Notes under the pieces: generated by a model
Databases searched by the model: none
What the model was told of the DNA's origin: nothing
Seen by the model: only the letters and a program-made list of their open reading frames with translations
Part shown: positions 63,554-64,000 of the stretch, piece by piece
Numbering within the stretch: position 1 is the stretch's first letter
Layout: each line of letters starts with the position of its first letter
Assembly (NCBI RefSeq): GCF_021390175.1
Contig: NZ_CP090004.1
Coordinates: 2,657,001-2,721,000, forward strand
Length of the DNA stretch: 64,000 nucleotides
Source of the DNA: Flagellimonas sp. HMM57
GTDB taxonomy: Bacteria > Bacteroidota > Bacteroidia > Flavobacteriales > Flavobacteriaceae
Reading direction: 5' to 3'
Translations under genes and position numbers: made by a program

Positions 63554-64000
63554 ATGAGTTTACAAAATGAATTGTCCAAAAAGGTTATCACTGCGTTAAC
63601 CGAATTATATGGTGCGGAATTATCATCCGTAGAATTTCAGCCCACTCGCAAAGACTTTGAAGGCGATATTACGGTAGTGGTTTTCCCTATGTTGCGGGTG
63701 GTGAAAGGAAATCCTGTTGAAATAGGTACTAAGATCGGGGAATATCTTGTAGAAAACGTCGCAGCGATCGAGAAATTCAATGTGGTAAAAGGTTTTTTGA
63801 ACTTGGTGATTCATGATGAATTTTACATCAATTTCTTCAATACGATTGTTGATGAGAACGACTACGGATTTGTAAAAACGACAACCAAAGATGCGGTTAT
63901 GGTGGAATACTCTTCACCAAACACCAACAAACCTTTGCATTTGGGCCATATCCGAAATAATTTATTGGGCTATTCGGTAGCGGAAATCTTGAAAGCTTCG
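63554..64000 (+). CDS. argS: Arginyl-tRNA synthetase, N-terminal part (cut by the window end)
   Basis: The frame opens at the ATG at 63554 and stays open to the window end (149 codons). It starts MSLQNELSKKVITALTELYG, the additional N-terminal domain of class Ia ArgRS that contacts the tRNA D loop, with the conserved FEGDITVVVFPM segment. The catalytic domain follows with VEYSSPNTNKPLHLGHIRNN, which holds the HIGH-type motif HLGH. It charges tRNA-Arg with arginine. The KMSK-like region and anticodon domain lie outside the window. Confidence 0.95.
   Translation, partial: MSLQNELSKKVITALTELYGAELSSVEFQPTRKDFEGDITVVVFPMLRVVKGNPVEIGTKIGEYLVENVAAIEKFNVVKGFLNLVIHDEFYINFFNTIVDENDYGFVKTTTKDAVMVEYSSPNTNKPLHLGHIRNNLLGYSVAEILKAS

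Overview
The window is a chromosomal segment of a bacterium of the phylum Bacteroidota, most likely a marine-type member of the Flavobacteriaceae (Maribacter/Zobellia/Muricauda-like; genus not resolvable by eye). Evidence: low GC, TAnnTTTG-type -7 promoter boxes, ribosomal genes without Shine-Dalgarno sites, SusC/SusD outer-membrane pairs, a type IX secretion (T9SS) substrate with its PorP/SprF and OmpA partners, CtlX, and DUF families typical of the group.

Layout. 1-3.0 kb: LytS/LytTR two-component pair plus a PH-like membrane protein. 3.0-4.1 kb (minus): cupin and atypical SDR. 4.2-10.1 kb (minus): three-gene gliding/T9SS cluster. 10.4-11.9 kb: a 26-codon membrane micro-ORF overlapping mpl, which is interrupted by a one-base frameshift. 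11.9-17.1 kb (minus): small accessory genes (YwqK/MORN repeats, DUF3592-like, methyltransferase, DUF1569, coiled-coil tail-like protein). 17.3-22.9 kb (plus): radC, a degenerate polysaccharide deacetylase-like protein, a YjjG-type HAD phosphatase, a lipoprotein, a DUF5723-like protein and a secreted protein. 22.9-25.8 kb: rarA, rhomboid protease, rlmB. 26.8-32.9 kb (minus): lipoprotein, SusD, SusC. 33.4-50.7 kb (plus): a continuous str-S10-spc-alpha ribosomal supercluster of 32 genes, rpsL to rplQ, without tuf, adk or map, including rpmD and rpmJ. 50.8-56.5 kb: carA, eno, a glycogen-synthase-like glycosyltransferase and citrate synthase. 57.3-59.2 kb: two guanidine-modifying enzymes (arginine-deiminase-like and CtlX). 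59.3-63.2 kb (minus): small ORF, CarboxypepD-regulatory-like protein, SDR/DUF2867 protein and a hypothetical. 63.55 kb to end: 5' part of argS.

Most genes are housekeeping or common flavobacterial families. The least explained material is non-coding: (1) degenerate arrays with an exact 7-nt period in several intergenic gaps, two of them as inverted arm pairs whose right arms abut the start codons of infA and rpsK; (2) a structured 160-nt rpsJ-rplC gap with a promoter overlapping the rpsJ stop and a terminator-like hairpin; (3) a 161-bp nearly symmetric element with 16-bp perfect terminal inverted repeats after carA; (4) an 18-bp perfect palindrome between rpoA and rplQ. Two proteins look like pseudoenzymes (an SDR lacking the YxxxK pair and a NodB-like protein lacking its metal ligands). 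No tRNA, rRNA, CRISPR array, prophage or transposase gene was seen.
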